The notes under the pieces are model-generated. The model made no database searches. It was given only the letters and a program-made list of their open reading frames with translations, and was not told the origin of the DNA. This document shows, piece by piece, positions 56,490 through 64,000 of a stretch of DNA of 64,000 nucleotides. Made by a program: the position numbers and the translations under genes. The stretch is from Xiamenia xianingshaonis. GTDB lineage: Bacteria; Actinomycetota; Coriobacteriia; Coriobacteriales; Eggerthellaceae. Each line of letters starts with the position of its first letter. The first letter of the stretch is position 1. The stretch spans positions 558,001 through 622,000 of the forward strand of contig NZ_CP072829.1 in NCBI RefSeq assembly GCF_017945865.1. The letters are read 5' to 3'.

Positions 56490-57521
56490 ATGAAGAAGAA
56501 AATCAAGGCGTTTGCAGCCGTCGCTCTTGCGGGCGTTCTGGCTCTCGGCATTGCGGGCTGCAGCGGTGGCGGCGATGCTGCTAGCAGCGACGGCGGCGAC
56601 GGTGGGGCTGCTCCTGCGGCCGACGGCGGCTCGCTGCGCTTCATGACCGGCGGCGAATCGGGCACGTACTACGCTTACGGCAACGTGCTGGCCCAGTACG
56701 CCACCAACGGCGACTACGGCCTGGACGTGACGGCGCTTGCCGGCAACGGCTCGCAGGCCAACATCGAGGCGCTGCAAGACGGCGACTCCGACATCGCGTT
56801 CTGCCAGTCCGACGTGCTCGCCTACGCCTATGACGGCACGAACCTCTTCGAAGGCGCTCCCTACGAAGACTTCTCCGTCGTGGCCGACCTGTATCAGGAG
56901 CAGGTCCAGATCGTGACGTGCGATCCTTCCATCAAGTCCGTCGAGGACCTGAAGGGCAAGACGGTGTCGGTCGGCGCCGCGAACTCGGGCGTGTACTTCA
57001 ATGCCGTTGACATCCTGGGCGTTTACGGCATCGAGCTTTCCGCGGAAGGCTCCGCCGACTTCGAGCCGGTGTACCAGAGCTTTGCCGATTCGGCCGACTC
57101 GCTGAAGGACGGCAAGATCGACGCGGCTTTCATCGTGGCCGGCGCTCCCACCACTGCCATCACCGACCTGTCCACCACGAAGGACACCTATCTGGTCTCG
57201 CTTGACCAGGCCCACATCGACGAGCTGCTCGCTTCCAACCCGTACTACTCCGAAGCGACGATTCCGGCCGAAACCTACGGCACGGAAGGCCCGGTCGAGA
57301 CCGTGTCCGTCGGTGCGGTCATCATCGCGAACAACTCGGTTTCCGAGGACAGCATCTACAACCTGACGAAGTCGATCTTCGACGGCCAGCAGGACAATGC
57401 CGATGCGCACGCGAAGTACAACGAGCTGGTGCTTGAGGACGCCGCCGCCATCACGTCGGTGCCGTACCATCCCGGCGCCGCCAAGTACTACGAGGAACAG
57501 GGCGTCACGGCCGGCGAATAA
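56490..57521 (+). CDS. TAXI-family TRAP transporter solute-binding lipoprotein
   Basis: The 343-residue protein has a lipobox IAGC (Cys24) and a Gly/Ala/Asp-rich linker. The TAXI domain follows (SLRFMTGGESGTYYAYGNVLAQY, ANIEALQDGDSDIAFCQSDVLAYAYDGTNLFEG). It binds an organic-acid or amino-acid ligand outside the membrane and delivers it to the fused permease encoded downstream. The ligand is unknown. GAAAGGAAGGGG precedes the ATG. Confidence 0.92.
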   Translation: MKKKIKAFAAVALAGVLALGIAGCSGGGDAASSDGGDGGAAPAADGGSLRFMTGGESGTYYAYGNVLAQYATNGDYGLDVTALAGNGSQANIEALQDGDSDIAFCQSDVLAYAYDGTNLFEGAPYEDFSVVADLYQEQVQIVTCDPSIKSVEDLKGKTVSVGAANSGVYFNAVDILGVYGIELSAEGSADFEPVYQSFADSADSLKDGKIDAAFIVAGAPTTAITDLSTTKDTYLVSLDQAHIDELLASNPYYSEATIPAETYGTEGPVETVSVGAVIIANNSVSEDSIYNLTKSIFDGQQDNADAHAKYNELVLEDAAAITSVPYHPGAAKYYEEQGVTAGE

Positions 57522-57540
57522 GCCGAAGCTTTTTTGACAG

Positions 57541-57621
57541 GGCAGCGCGGCCGCAGGGCGGCCGCGCTGCCGGCTTGGTTCTGCGAGCGCCTTCCGGCCG
57601 ATGTGCGGGAAGGCGCTCGCA
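57541..57621 (+). promoter_or_regulatory. Two tandem perfect hairpins between TRAP genes
   Basis: The first is GGCAGCGCGGCCGC-AGG-GCGGCCGCGCTGCC (57541-57571). The second pairs TGCGAGCGCCTTCC (57582-57595) with GGAAGGCGCTCGCA (57608-57621). Each has 14 perfect pairs. No U-tract follows, so they probably stabilise the upstream message or limit read-through, keeping the binding protein more abundant than the permease. Confidence 0.75.
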
Positions 57622-57677
57622 GAGGTAAGCGCTGAATGTGCGCGGGGCGCGTTCCTTGAAGGAAAGAAGGTGTGGCA

Positions 57678-59804
57678 ATGTTTGGAAAGAAGAAACGCGA
57701 GGCAGGCCCGAAAGAAGTGCTGGAAAGCGACCAGGAATTGGCGGCTGGCGCAGATGGGGCGCCCGTCGACATCGACGCCGACGAGGTGATGCGCAAATAC
57801 GACAAGGAGTCGAACACGCGCATTTGGGAAGGCATTCCGAAGGTCGTCGTCACCACGCTGCTCGTCGCGTTCTCGGTCTACTGCATGGCCATGACGCTTC
57901 TGTCCACCGAACAGGCTGAGGCGCGCCTGGCTCGCTTCCTTGCCTTCGTCATCGTCATCGGCTTCATCATGTACCCGGTCCGCAAGAAGGGCCACCGGGT
58001 GAACCACATTCCGTGGTACGACATCGTCCTTATGCTTGCCGGCTTCGGGTCGTTCATGTACTTCGCACTGAACTGCACCGACATTCTGCTCATGGGCGCG
58101 CGCATCGAGCCTTTGCAGGTCGTGCTCGGCATCGTGGGCATCGTCGTTTTGGTGGAGCTGTGCCGGCGCTGCGTGGGCCTGCCCATCATCATCGTGTGCG
58201 GGTGCCTGGTGATCTACGCCTTCTACTGGCAGCTCACTTCAGGCAACACGATGGACGTGTACGCGTCGCTGCGCAAGGTGGTCCAGAAGCTGTTCTACAC
58301 GACCTCGGGCGTCATTGGCACACCTATTAATGTGTGCTACACCTACATCGTGCTGTTCGTCATCTTCGGCGCTTTTCTGGAGCGCACCGGCATCTCCAAC
58401 TTCTTCATCAGCTTCGCCAACCGCATCGCCGGCTGGTCGAGCGGCGGCGCTGCGAAGGTGGCCGTCATCGCGTCGGGGCTGTGCGGCATGGTGTCGGGCT
58501 CGTCGGTGGGCAACACCGTGACCACCGGATCGGTCACCATCCCCATGATGAAGAAGACCGGCTACAAGCCTGAATTCGCCGGCGCCGTGGAAGCCGCGTC
58601 GTCTTCCGGCGGCCAGATCATGCCCCCCATCATGGGCGCGGCCGCCTTCCTTATGGCCGAGTACATGGGCATTCCGTATCTGGAAGTTGCCACGAAGGCC
58701 ATCATTCCGGCCATTCTGTACTTCGCCGGCATCTTCATCGCCGTTCACCTGGAGGCGAAGAAGCTCGGCTTGAAGGGCGTGCCGAAAGACGAGCTGCCCA
58801 AGTGGTGGGAACTTGCGCGTGACTGCTACCTGGTCATTCCGCTCGTGCTGCTCGTGTGGCTTGTGGCCAGCGGCGCCCGCACGATGGCCGCTTCCGCCGC
58901 CATCTCCATCGGGTGCGCGTTCATCATCGGCTTCATCAACTTCGTGCTGTCCAACTGGCGCAACCGCGAAGAGGGCGAGGGCCTTGCGGCCGTGCTGAAG
59001 GAATCGGCCAGCGTGGCCCTGTTCGCCGCCGTCGACGCGTTCGCCGCCGGCGCGAAAAGCGTCATCTCCGTAGCCGTCGCCTGCGCCATGGCCGGCATGA
59101 TCGCCGGATGCATCACCGTGACGGGCCTGGCCTCCACGATCATCAACGTCATCGTGCTCATGGCCGGCGACATGATCATCGTGGGACTCGTGTTCACGAT
59201 GGTATGCTGCCTCATCCTGGGCATGGGCGTGCCGACCACCGCCAACTACTGCATCATGGCGTCTACCTGCGCGCCCATCCTCATGCAGCTCGGCGTCGAT
59301 CCCATCTGCGCCCACTTCTTCGTGTTCTACTTCGGCATCGCCGCCGACATCACGCCGCCGGTCGCGCTTGCCGCCTATGCCGCCAGCGCCATCGCCAAGT
59401 CGCGCCCGATGGCCACCGCCGTCAACGCCACCAAGCTCGGCATTGCAAAGTTTGTCGTGCCTTACATTTTCGTCTTCAGCCCGACGCTTCTGCTCGTGGG
59501 CGACAATCTCAGCCTGGTCGTTGTGGTGCTCAACACGCTCACGGCCCTGATCGGCGTGTTCGGCTTGCAGTGCGCGCTCACGAACACCCTGTTCGGATAC
59601 CACTTGAGCCCGATCATCCGCATCGCGTTCGCGGTGGGGGGCCTGTGCATGATGGTTCCTGGCACGGCGACCGACATAGGCGGCCTTGTCATCATCGTCG
59701 GGCTGTGCGCGCTGCAGATCGGCATTTCGCGCCGCCACGCGCCGAAAGAGGCGGACGCGGCCGCTTTGCCGCTTGACGCCGAAGACGCCAAGGCGCAACA
59801 ATAA
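57678..59804 (+). CDS. TRAP transporter fused permease (small and large subunits in one chain)
   Basis: The 708-residue membrane protein combines the DctQ-like N-terminal part with the 12-helix DctM-like part. Motifs include SGGAAKVAVIASGLCGMVSGSSVGNTVTTGSVTIPMMKKTGY, EAASSSGGQIMPPIMGAAAFLMAEYMGIPY and LGMGVPTTANYCIMASTCAPILMQLG. It imports the TAXI ligand using an ion gradient. The ATG at 57678 is preferred over the GTG at 57672 because AAAGAAGG is correctly spaced. Ends with a short acidic cytoplasmic tail. Confidence 0.93.
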   Translation: MFGKKKREAGPKEVLESDQELAAGADGAPVDIDADEVMRKYDKESNTRIWEGIPKVVVTTLLVAFSVYCMAMTLLSTEQAEARLARFLAFVIVIGFIMYPVRKKGHRVNHIPWYDIVLMLAGFGSFMYFALNCTDILLMGARIEPLQVVLGIVGIVVLVELCRRCVGLPIIIVCGCLVIYAFYWQLTSGNTMDVYASLRKVVQKLFYTTSGVIGTPINVCYTYIVLFVIFGAFLERTGISNFFISFANRIAGWSSGGAAKVAVIASGLCGMVSGSSVGNTVTTGSVTIPMMKKTGYKPEFAGAVEAASSSGGQIMPPIMGAAAFLMAEYMGIPYLEVATKAIIPAILYFAGIFIAVHLEAKKLGLKGVPKDELPKWWELARDCYLVIPLVLLVWLVASGARTMAASAAISIGCAFIIGFINFVLSNWRNREEGEGLAAVLKESASVALFAAVDAFAAGAKSVISVAVACAMAGMIAGCITVTGLASTIINVIVLMAGDMIIVGLVFTMVCCLILGMGVPTTANYCIMASTCAPILMQLGVDPICAHFFVFYFGIAADITPPVALAAYAASAIAKSRPMATAVNATKLGIAKFVVPYIFVFSPTLLLVGDNLSLVVVVLNTLTALIGVFGLQCALTNTLFGYHLSPIIRIAFAVGGLCMMVPGTATDIGGLVIIVGLCALQIGISRRHAPKEADAAALPLDAEDAKAQQ

Positions 59805-59837
59805 CGTCCGCCGCACAGCCAGACCGAAAGGGGAACC

Positions 59838-60689
59838 ATGGAAAACAACCAGATCGCGTGGGTGACGGGCGCGAGCGGCTTTGTCGGCAGAGCCATCTGC
59901 GAGCACCTGGAAGCATGCGGCTACACCGTGGTCGGCACGGGGTCGGAGCTGTCGGTGTGCGAGCCGGAGCGCCTGGAATCGTTTGCCGAAGAAGTCATGC
60001 CGGGGCTTGTCGTGAACTGCGCCGGCATCCGCCGCGAGGCCGCCGGGCTTTCCAACCGCGTGAAGGCCTACGAGGTCAACGCGCTGGGGGCCCGCAACAT
60101 GGCGCTCGTCGCCAACACCATCGGGGCGACCGTCGTGCAGGTGTCTTCCGACGACGTGTACTCGTCGCGCCTCGACGAGCCGGTGAACGAGTTCGACAAC
60201 CCGCATCCGGACACGCCGTACGGCAAGTCCAAGCGCGCCGGCGAAACGATGGTGCGCAACACCACGCCGAACCACCTGATCGTCCGCTCGTCGTGGCTGT
60301 ACAACATCAGGGGGCGCAGCATGAAAGACGTGCTGTCCGCCGCCCGCGAGGGCAGGCGCATTGAAGCCCGCACCGACCAGTTCGCCGCTCCCACAAGCCT
60401 TGCCACCTACGTCGATTTCATCGTGCGCGCCGTCAAGCACGGCGTGAACGGCACGTTCCACATCGCGACGAAGGGCAGGGCGAGCCGCTACGACTTCGCC
60501 GCGAAGATGCTCGAGCTCACCGGGTTCGATCCGAGCGACGTGCTCGTCCCCACGAGCGACCCGAAAACCGCCGAGAACGTCGTGCTCGAGTCGATGATGC
60601 TCGAAATGGCCGGCATCGAACTGCCGACGTGGGAAGAAGACCTGCGGGCCTATCTGGCCGCAGAAGGGCTGCTGGCGGCGGGGAAGTAG
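59838..60689 (+). CDS. RmlD-like sugar-nucleotide reductase (extended SDR)
   Basis: The 283-residue Rossmann protein has the NAD(P)-binding WVTGASGFVGRAICEHL and an active-site pattern of Ser (VSSDDVYSS) and Tyr/Lys (TPYGKSKRAGE). Other typical RmlD segments are VVNCAGIRRE, IVRSSWLYNIRG and FHIATKGRASRYDFA. It resembles dTDP-4-dehydrorhamnose reductase. No other rhamnose genes are nearby, so the substrate is uncertain. It follows the TRAP permease by 33 bp with AAAGGGG upstream and may be co-transcribed. Confidence 0.82.
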   Translation: MENNQIAWVTGASGFVGRAICEHLEACGYTVVGTGSELSVCEPERLESFAEEVMPGLVVNCAGIRREAAGLSNRVKAYEVNALGARNMALVANTIGATVVQVSSDDVYSSRLDEPVNEFDNPHPDTPYGKSKRAGETMVRNTTPNHLIVRSSWLYNIRGRSMKDVLSAAREGRRIEARTDQFAAPTSLATYVDFIVRAVKHGVNGTFHIATKGRASRYDFAAKMLELTGFDPSDVLVPTSDPKTAENVVLESMMLEMAGIELPTWEEDLRAYLAAEGLLAAGK

Positions 60690-60818
60690 TCGCAGCGGGC
60701 CGGCGCCGACGCCGTTTGGTCGAGCAAGCATGAGGAAGGGACGTAGCTTTGTGCGCGTCCCTTCTTTTCGTGTTACGATTTGAAAAGAATGCGAACATTC
60801 TTCCGAAAGGAACGAATC

Positions 60819-61091
60819 ATGGCGGAAAACGAACGGCGTCCGGGCGACTGGCAGCACAAAGAGCAGCGCAGGCGCAGCGCCAACGACATCGTGGGCGCTG
60901 ATTCCAACAAGAAATGGTACCAGGACACGTTTTGGATCATCTTCTTTCTCGTGGTGTTCTGGCCGGTCGGCATCGTGCTGTGCTGGCGCAGCTCGTGGCC
61001 CGTGTGGGGCAAGGCGACTGCGTCGGTGCTGCTGGCGGGCGTGATCTACGTGGCGTGGTCGATGCAGCAGGCCGTCGCCGGCATGGTCTAA
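60819..61091 (+). CDS. Small two-helix membrane protein, hypothetical
   Basis: The 90-residue protein has a charged cytoplasmic N-terminus (ENERRPGDWQHKEQRRRSAND) and two hydrophobic helices (WIIFFLVVFWPVGIVLCW and VLLAGVIYVAWSM). GAAAGGAA precedes the ATG at 60819. An AAGAATG-CGAA-CATTCTT palindrome (60785-60802) lies just upstream and may be an operator or a hairpin. Function unknown. Confidence 0.7.
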   Translation: MAENERRPGDWQHKEQRRRSANDIVGADSNKKWYQDTFWIIFFLVVFWPVGIVLCWRSSWPVWGKATASVLLAGVIYVAWSMQQAVAGMV

Positions 61092-61107
61092 AGCTCCCGC
61101 GTGCCGT

Positions 61108-61136
61108 TTGCCAATCCGTCGGCACTTTACTACTCT
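61108..61136 (+). promoter_or_regulatory. Candidate promoter of the his genes
   Basis: TTGCCA (61108-61113), 17 bp, TACTCT (61131-61136). It is 80 nt before hisZG. No T-box or His-rich leader peptide is visible. Confidence 0.4.
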
Positions 61137-61215
61137 ACTGTGCTAAAGTACCCCGTGCGGCCGGCCCTGGTGCCGCGCACGCTCCTGAACCACCGATTTT
61201 GCAAGGATCCAAACC

Positions 61216-63000
61216 ATGAACCTCATCACACCAGCCGGTTTCCGCGACGTGCTGCCCGAAGAGGCGCTGCGCCGCGAAGCGCTTTCGCGGGCCGTGCAAG
61301 ACTGCTTTGCCGCCCACGGCTACCTGCCGATAGAAACTCCCACGCTCGAAGTCATGGACGTGGTGCAGGCGAGCGGCCGAGCGCCTGCGTCGCCGTTCAA
61401 GCTCTTCGACGCGCGGGGGGACTTGCTGGCGCTCAGGCCCGACGTGACGCTGCAGGTCGCCCGCATGTGCGCGTCTCGGCTGAACGACGCCGCCGGTCCG
61501 CTGCGCTTCCGCTACACCCAGCGCATCTTCCGCGAGGCTGACGGGCCCTTGCAGGCGAAAGCCCGCGAGATGACCCAGATGGGCATCGAGTGCGTGGGCG
61601 GCTGGGGCGCGAACATCGACGCGGAGATCGTGTCGCTCATGGCCGAGGCGATGGAGCTTGTCGGCGTGCGCGACTACTGCATCGCCATCGCCACCGTCGG
61701 CGTGCTGCGGGCCGTGCTGGAAGCCAGCGGGGCGCCGCAGGCATGGCGGGCTGCGGTGCTCGAGGCCTACCACAGCTCGAACTACGTGGAGCTTGACGCG
61801 CTGTGCGGGCCGGACGCGCCGGTCGCAAGCGCCCTGTACGCCGAGGCGGTCTGCCGGCTGCGGTCCATCCGCGGCGGCCGCGAGGCCGTCGAAGAGGTGC
61901 GCCGGCTCATCGAGCCGCTCGGCTGCCCGTGCGACATCGACACGTTCGAGCAGACCTACGACACGCTTGCCGCCCGCGGCCTGGCCGACCACGTGCTCGT
62001 GGACTTTTCCGTCATGAGCTCGTTCGACTATTACACGGGCATGGTGTTCGAGGTGTACGCGCCGCGCTATGGGGCGGCGCTCGGCAGCGGCGGGCGCTAC
62101 GATCGGATGATCGGCGTCTACGGGCAAAACCGCGTGGCCGCCGGGTTTGCGTTCTACCTGGAATCGGTCATGGCGGCCGCCGAGCAGCAGGCGCGGGAAG
62201 CGAGCGCCGCAGATGCGGATGCCGGCGCGGGTGCTGCCGTTGAAGGGACTGAAAGCGAATCAAGTACGGAAACGGAATCTTCTTCCACAGCCACCGCCGC
62301 AGCCCCCTCCGCCGAAGCCCTGCCGCCGCTGCGCATCGCGGTTCCGAAAGGATCGCTCAACAAAGACGCCGTCGCGGCGCTTGCAGGCGCGGGGCTCGAC
62401 ACCGCCAACCTCGACCATCCTGGTCGCGCCCTCATCATTCACGGGCGCGGCGTCGACTACATCATCGTGCGGCCTTCCGACGCGCCCGCCTTCGTGGCGC
62501 TTGGCGCGGCTGACTGCGGCATCTGCGGGGAAGACTCGCTGCTCGAAGCCGACGTCGACGTCGTGAAGCTGGCCGACCTGCGCTTCGGCGCGTGCCGCTT
62601 CGTCGTCGCCGAGCCGGCGGGCAGCGACGCCGCCATCCAAGAGCACTACCGCCGCCTCGGGTCCATCCGCGTCGCCACGAAGTACCCGCGCATCACCCAG
62701 GCCCACTACGACGAGAGCGGCATGCAGGTGGAGATCGTCGCGCTGCATGGCAACATCGAGCTGGCGCCGCTCACCGGCCTTGCCGAGCGCATCGTCGACA
62801 TCACGGCCACCGGCACCACGCTCAGGGAAAACGACCTGGTCATCGTTGACGAAGTGATGCGATCCACCGCCCGTTTCTTCGCGAATGCGGGCTCGCTGCG
62901 AACCGACGAGCGCGTGGGGGACCTGGCGCGCCGCTTGGCCGAATTCACCGCAGCCCAAGACTACGAACCCATCGCCGGCGCTGTGACGCCCGCCTCATAG
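61216..63000 (+). CDS. hisZG: ATP phosphoribosyltransferase: HisZ regulatory and HisG catalytic domains fused
   Basis: The 594-residue protein has two parts. Residues 1-325 are HisZ, a class II HisRS-like domain: ITPAGFRDVLPEEA, LLALRPDVTLQVARM, RFRYTQRIFREADG, FDYYTGMVFEVYAPRYGAALGSGGRYD. A Ser/Glu/Ala linker (about 330-372) follows. Residues 373-590 are short-form HisG: LRIAVPKGSLNKDAVAAL, DCGICGEDSLLE, RVATKYPRIT, ELAPLTGLAERIVDITATGTTLREN. Together they catalyse and feedback-regulate the first step of histidine synthesis. Short HisG normally needs separate HisZ; here both sit in one chain. hisD follows after 15 bp. Confidence 0.93.
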   Translation: MNLITPAGFRDVLPEEALRREALSRAVQDCFAAHGYLPIETPTLEVMDVVQASGRAPASPFKLFDARGDLLALRPDVTLQVARMCASRLNDAAGPLRFRYTQRIFREADGPLQAKAREMTQMGIECVGGWGANIDAEIVSLMAEAMELVGVRDYCIAIATVGVLRAVLEASGAPQAWRAAVLEAYHSSNYVELDALCGPDAPVASALYAEAVCRLRSIRGGREAVEEVRRLIEPLGCPCDIDTFEQTYDTLAARGLADHVLVDFSVMSSFDYYTGMVFEVYAPRYGAALGSGGRYDRMIGVYGQNRVAAGFAFYLESVMAAAEQQAREASAADADAGAGAAVEGTESESSTETESSSTATAAAPSAEALPPLRIAVPKGSLNKDAVAALAGAGLDTANLDHPGRALIIHGRGVDYIIVRPSDAPAFVALGAADCGICGEDSLLEADVDVVKLADLRFGACRFVVAEPAGSDAAIQEHYRRLGSIRVATKYPRITQAHYDESGMQVEIVALHGNIELAPLTGLAERIVDITATGTTLRENDLVIVDEVMRSTARFFANAGSLRTDERVGDLARRLAEFTAAQDYEPIAGAVTPAS

Positions 63001-63015
63001 AGAAAGGAACCTTCC

Positions 63016-64000
63016 ATGCGACGCATCGAGCTGAACCCGGGAGAGGTGTTCTCCCAAAGCCACCTGAAGCGCAAGAGCGCCTTCAACGCCGCGGCCCTTG
63101 AAGCGGCCACGGCCATCATCGAAGACGTGCGCGAACGGGGCGACGCAGCCTTGCGCGAATGCACGAGCCGCTTCGACGGCGTGGACGTCACCGACTTCCG
63201 TGTGCCGTACAGCGCCATCGCCGACGCAACGTCCCAGGTCAGCGACGATGTTGCCACGGCGCTGCGCCAGGCGGCCGACCAGATCCGCGACTTCCACGAG
63301 CGCCAGCGGCAGCAAAGCTGGTTCGCCGTGCGCGAAGACGGGGCGCTCGTGGGCAGCAAGGTGGTGCCGCTCGACTCGGTGGGCATCTACGTGCCGGGGG
63401 GCCGGGCGCTCTATCCTTCGACGGTGCTCATGAACGCCATTCCCGCCGCGGTGGCCGGCGTGCCGCGCATCGTGTGCACCACGCCGCCGACGAAAGACGG
63501 CACGGTCGACGCGGCCATTTTGGAAGCCTGCCGCATCGCCGGCGTCACCGAGGTCTACACGGTCGGAGGCGCCCAGGCCATAGGGGCGCTTGCCTACGGC
63601 GCCGAATCGATCGAGCCGGTCGCGAAGATCACCGGCCCGGGCAACGCGTACGTGGCCGCGGCGAAGAAGGTCGTCTCGGGAGACGTGGGCATCGACATGA
63701 TCGCCGGCCCGTCGGAGGTCTGTGTCGTCGCCGACGCCACGGCCGACCCGGCGCTGGTGGCCATCGACCTGATGGCCCAGGCCGAGCACGACCCGCTGGC
63801 CACGTGCTACCTCGTGTGTTTCGACGCGGCCTATGCCGACGCGGTCGAGGCCATGACGGAGCGCCACCTGCGCGCGTCCACCCGCGCCGAAATCACCAAG
63901 GCATCGCTGTCCGACCAGGGCGTCATCGTCGTGTGCAACGACCTTGCCCAGGCCATCGAGGCGGTGAACGTCATCGCGCCCGAGCACTTGGAGCTGCACG
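63016..64000 (+). CDS. hisD: Histidinol dehydrogenase (3' end outside window)
   Basis: The first 328 residues of about 430 are present. Hallmarks are VREDGALVGSKVVPLDSVGIYVPGGRALYPSTVLMNAIPA, VGGAQAIGALAYGAESIEPVAKITGPGNAYVAAAKK, GIDMIAGPSEVCVVAD and DLMAQAEHDP. The zinc-site Gln and His lie in the AQAEHDP segment. It oxidises L-histidinol to histidine in two NAD-dependent steps. AGAAAGGAA precedes the ATG. The gene runs off the right edge. Confidence 0.96.
   Translation, partial: MRRIELNPGEVFSQSHLKRKSAFNAAALEAATAIIEDVRERGDAALRECTSRFDGVDVTDFRVPYSAIADATSQVSDDVATALRQAADQIRDFHERQRQQSWFAVREDGALVGSKVVPLDSVGIYVPGGRALYPSTVLMNAIPAAVAGVPRIVCTTPPTKDGTVDAAILEACRIAGVTEVYTVGGAQAIGALAYGAESIEPVAKITGPGNAYVAAAKKVVSGDVGIDMIAGPSEVCVVADATADPALVAIDLMAQAEHDPLATCYLVCFDAAYADAVEAMTERHLRASTRAEITKASLSDQGVIVVCNDLAQAIEAVNVIAPEHLELH

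Noticed and set aside
60785-60802. SOS box before the small membrane protein
   Set aside because: AAGAATG-CGAA-CATTCTT is a palindrome but does not match CGAAC-N4-GTTCG in phase; left as an unassigned inverted repeat.

Overview
The window is high-GC bacterial chromosome, most likely from a member of the Eggerthellaceae (class Coriobacteriia, Actinomycetota). This assignment is inferred from gene content and not from a marker-gene search. The supporting traits are a Tat-exported molybdopterin oxidoreductase divergent from a polytopic membrane LuxR regulator, a tRNA-dependent GatCAB amidotransferase, a molybdate transporter, a TAXI-TRAP transporter, and a giant isopeptide/ester-linked surface protein with its own sortase. 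About 45 protein genes and two tRNAs can be supported. Most of the sequence is core chromosome. Accessory features are limited to three small toxin-antitoxin loci, the surface-protein locus and a tRNA-derived repeat.

Layout. 0-4.5 kb: an incomplete molybdoenzyme gene divergent from its LuxR regulator, then a macrodomain-like protein of the TIGR02452/PARG type. 4.6-8.3 kb: gatC-gatA-gatB. 8.7-9.8 kb: an orphan RelB-type antitoxin and a HigBA-type module. 10.1-14.6 kb: an AGCS amino-acid/sodium symporter, a DUF308 membrane protein and ligA. 14.9-18.5 kb: modABC for molybdate uptake, with an unusual exported N-terminal domain on ModB. 18.7-21.5 kb: ruvCAB under a probable LexA box, plus a small hypothetical gene. 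21.8-25.6 kb: a cold-shock protein, purM, an XRE regulator, tRNA-Pro, tatA and greA. 25.8-29.1 kb: a lysS gene with a fused C-terminal tRNA-binding domain, a Phd/PemK-type module and a hypothetical gene. 29.6-36.6 kb: clpC behind a CIRCE element, ispD-ispF, cysS and a U32 peptidase. 36.8-42.5 kb: a hypothetical gene, tRNA-Ala with a duplicated 3' end, mrp, an amidohydrolase and an EF-G paralogue. 42.6-51.5 kb (minus strand): a 2,688-residue surface protein followed by a class B sortase. 52.0-55.3 kb: glmS, acpS and nnrD. 55.3-59.8 kb: a LysR regulator divergent from a TAXI-TRAP transporter. 59.8-64.0 kb: an RmlD-like reductase, a small membrane protein, a fused hisZ-hisG gene and the start of hisD.

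How the genes fit together. Molybdate import (modABC), Tat export (tatA) and the Tat-signalled molybdoenzyme belong to one physiology: anaerobic respiration with alternative acceptors. The AGCS and TRAP carriers supply amino acids or organic acids. The sortase and the giant SpaA/VaFE-repeat protein form a dedicated cell-surface display unit.

The most unusual items are: the surface protein with a noncanonical sorting motif beside its sortase; the ModB with an exported domain; the HisZ-HisG and LysRS-tRNA-binding fusions; a PARG-like protein that appears to lack its catalytic glutamate; a 164-bp tRNA-Ala-derived repeat filled with short palindromes; a 107-bp nested inverted repeat between cspA and purM; and a recurring intergenic TGAC-N7-GTCAGC palindrome. 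All functional calls come from reading motifs by eye. No database search was run.
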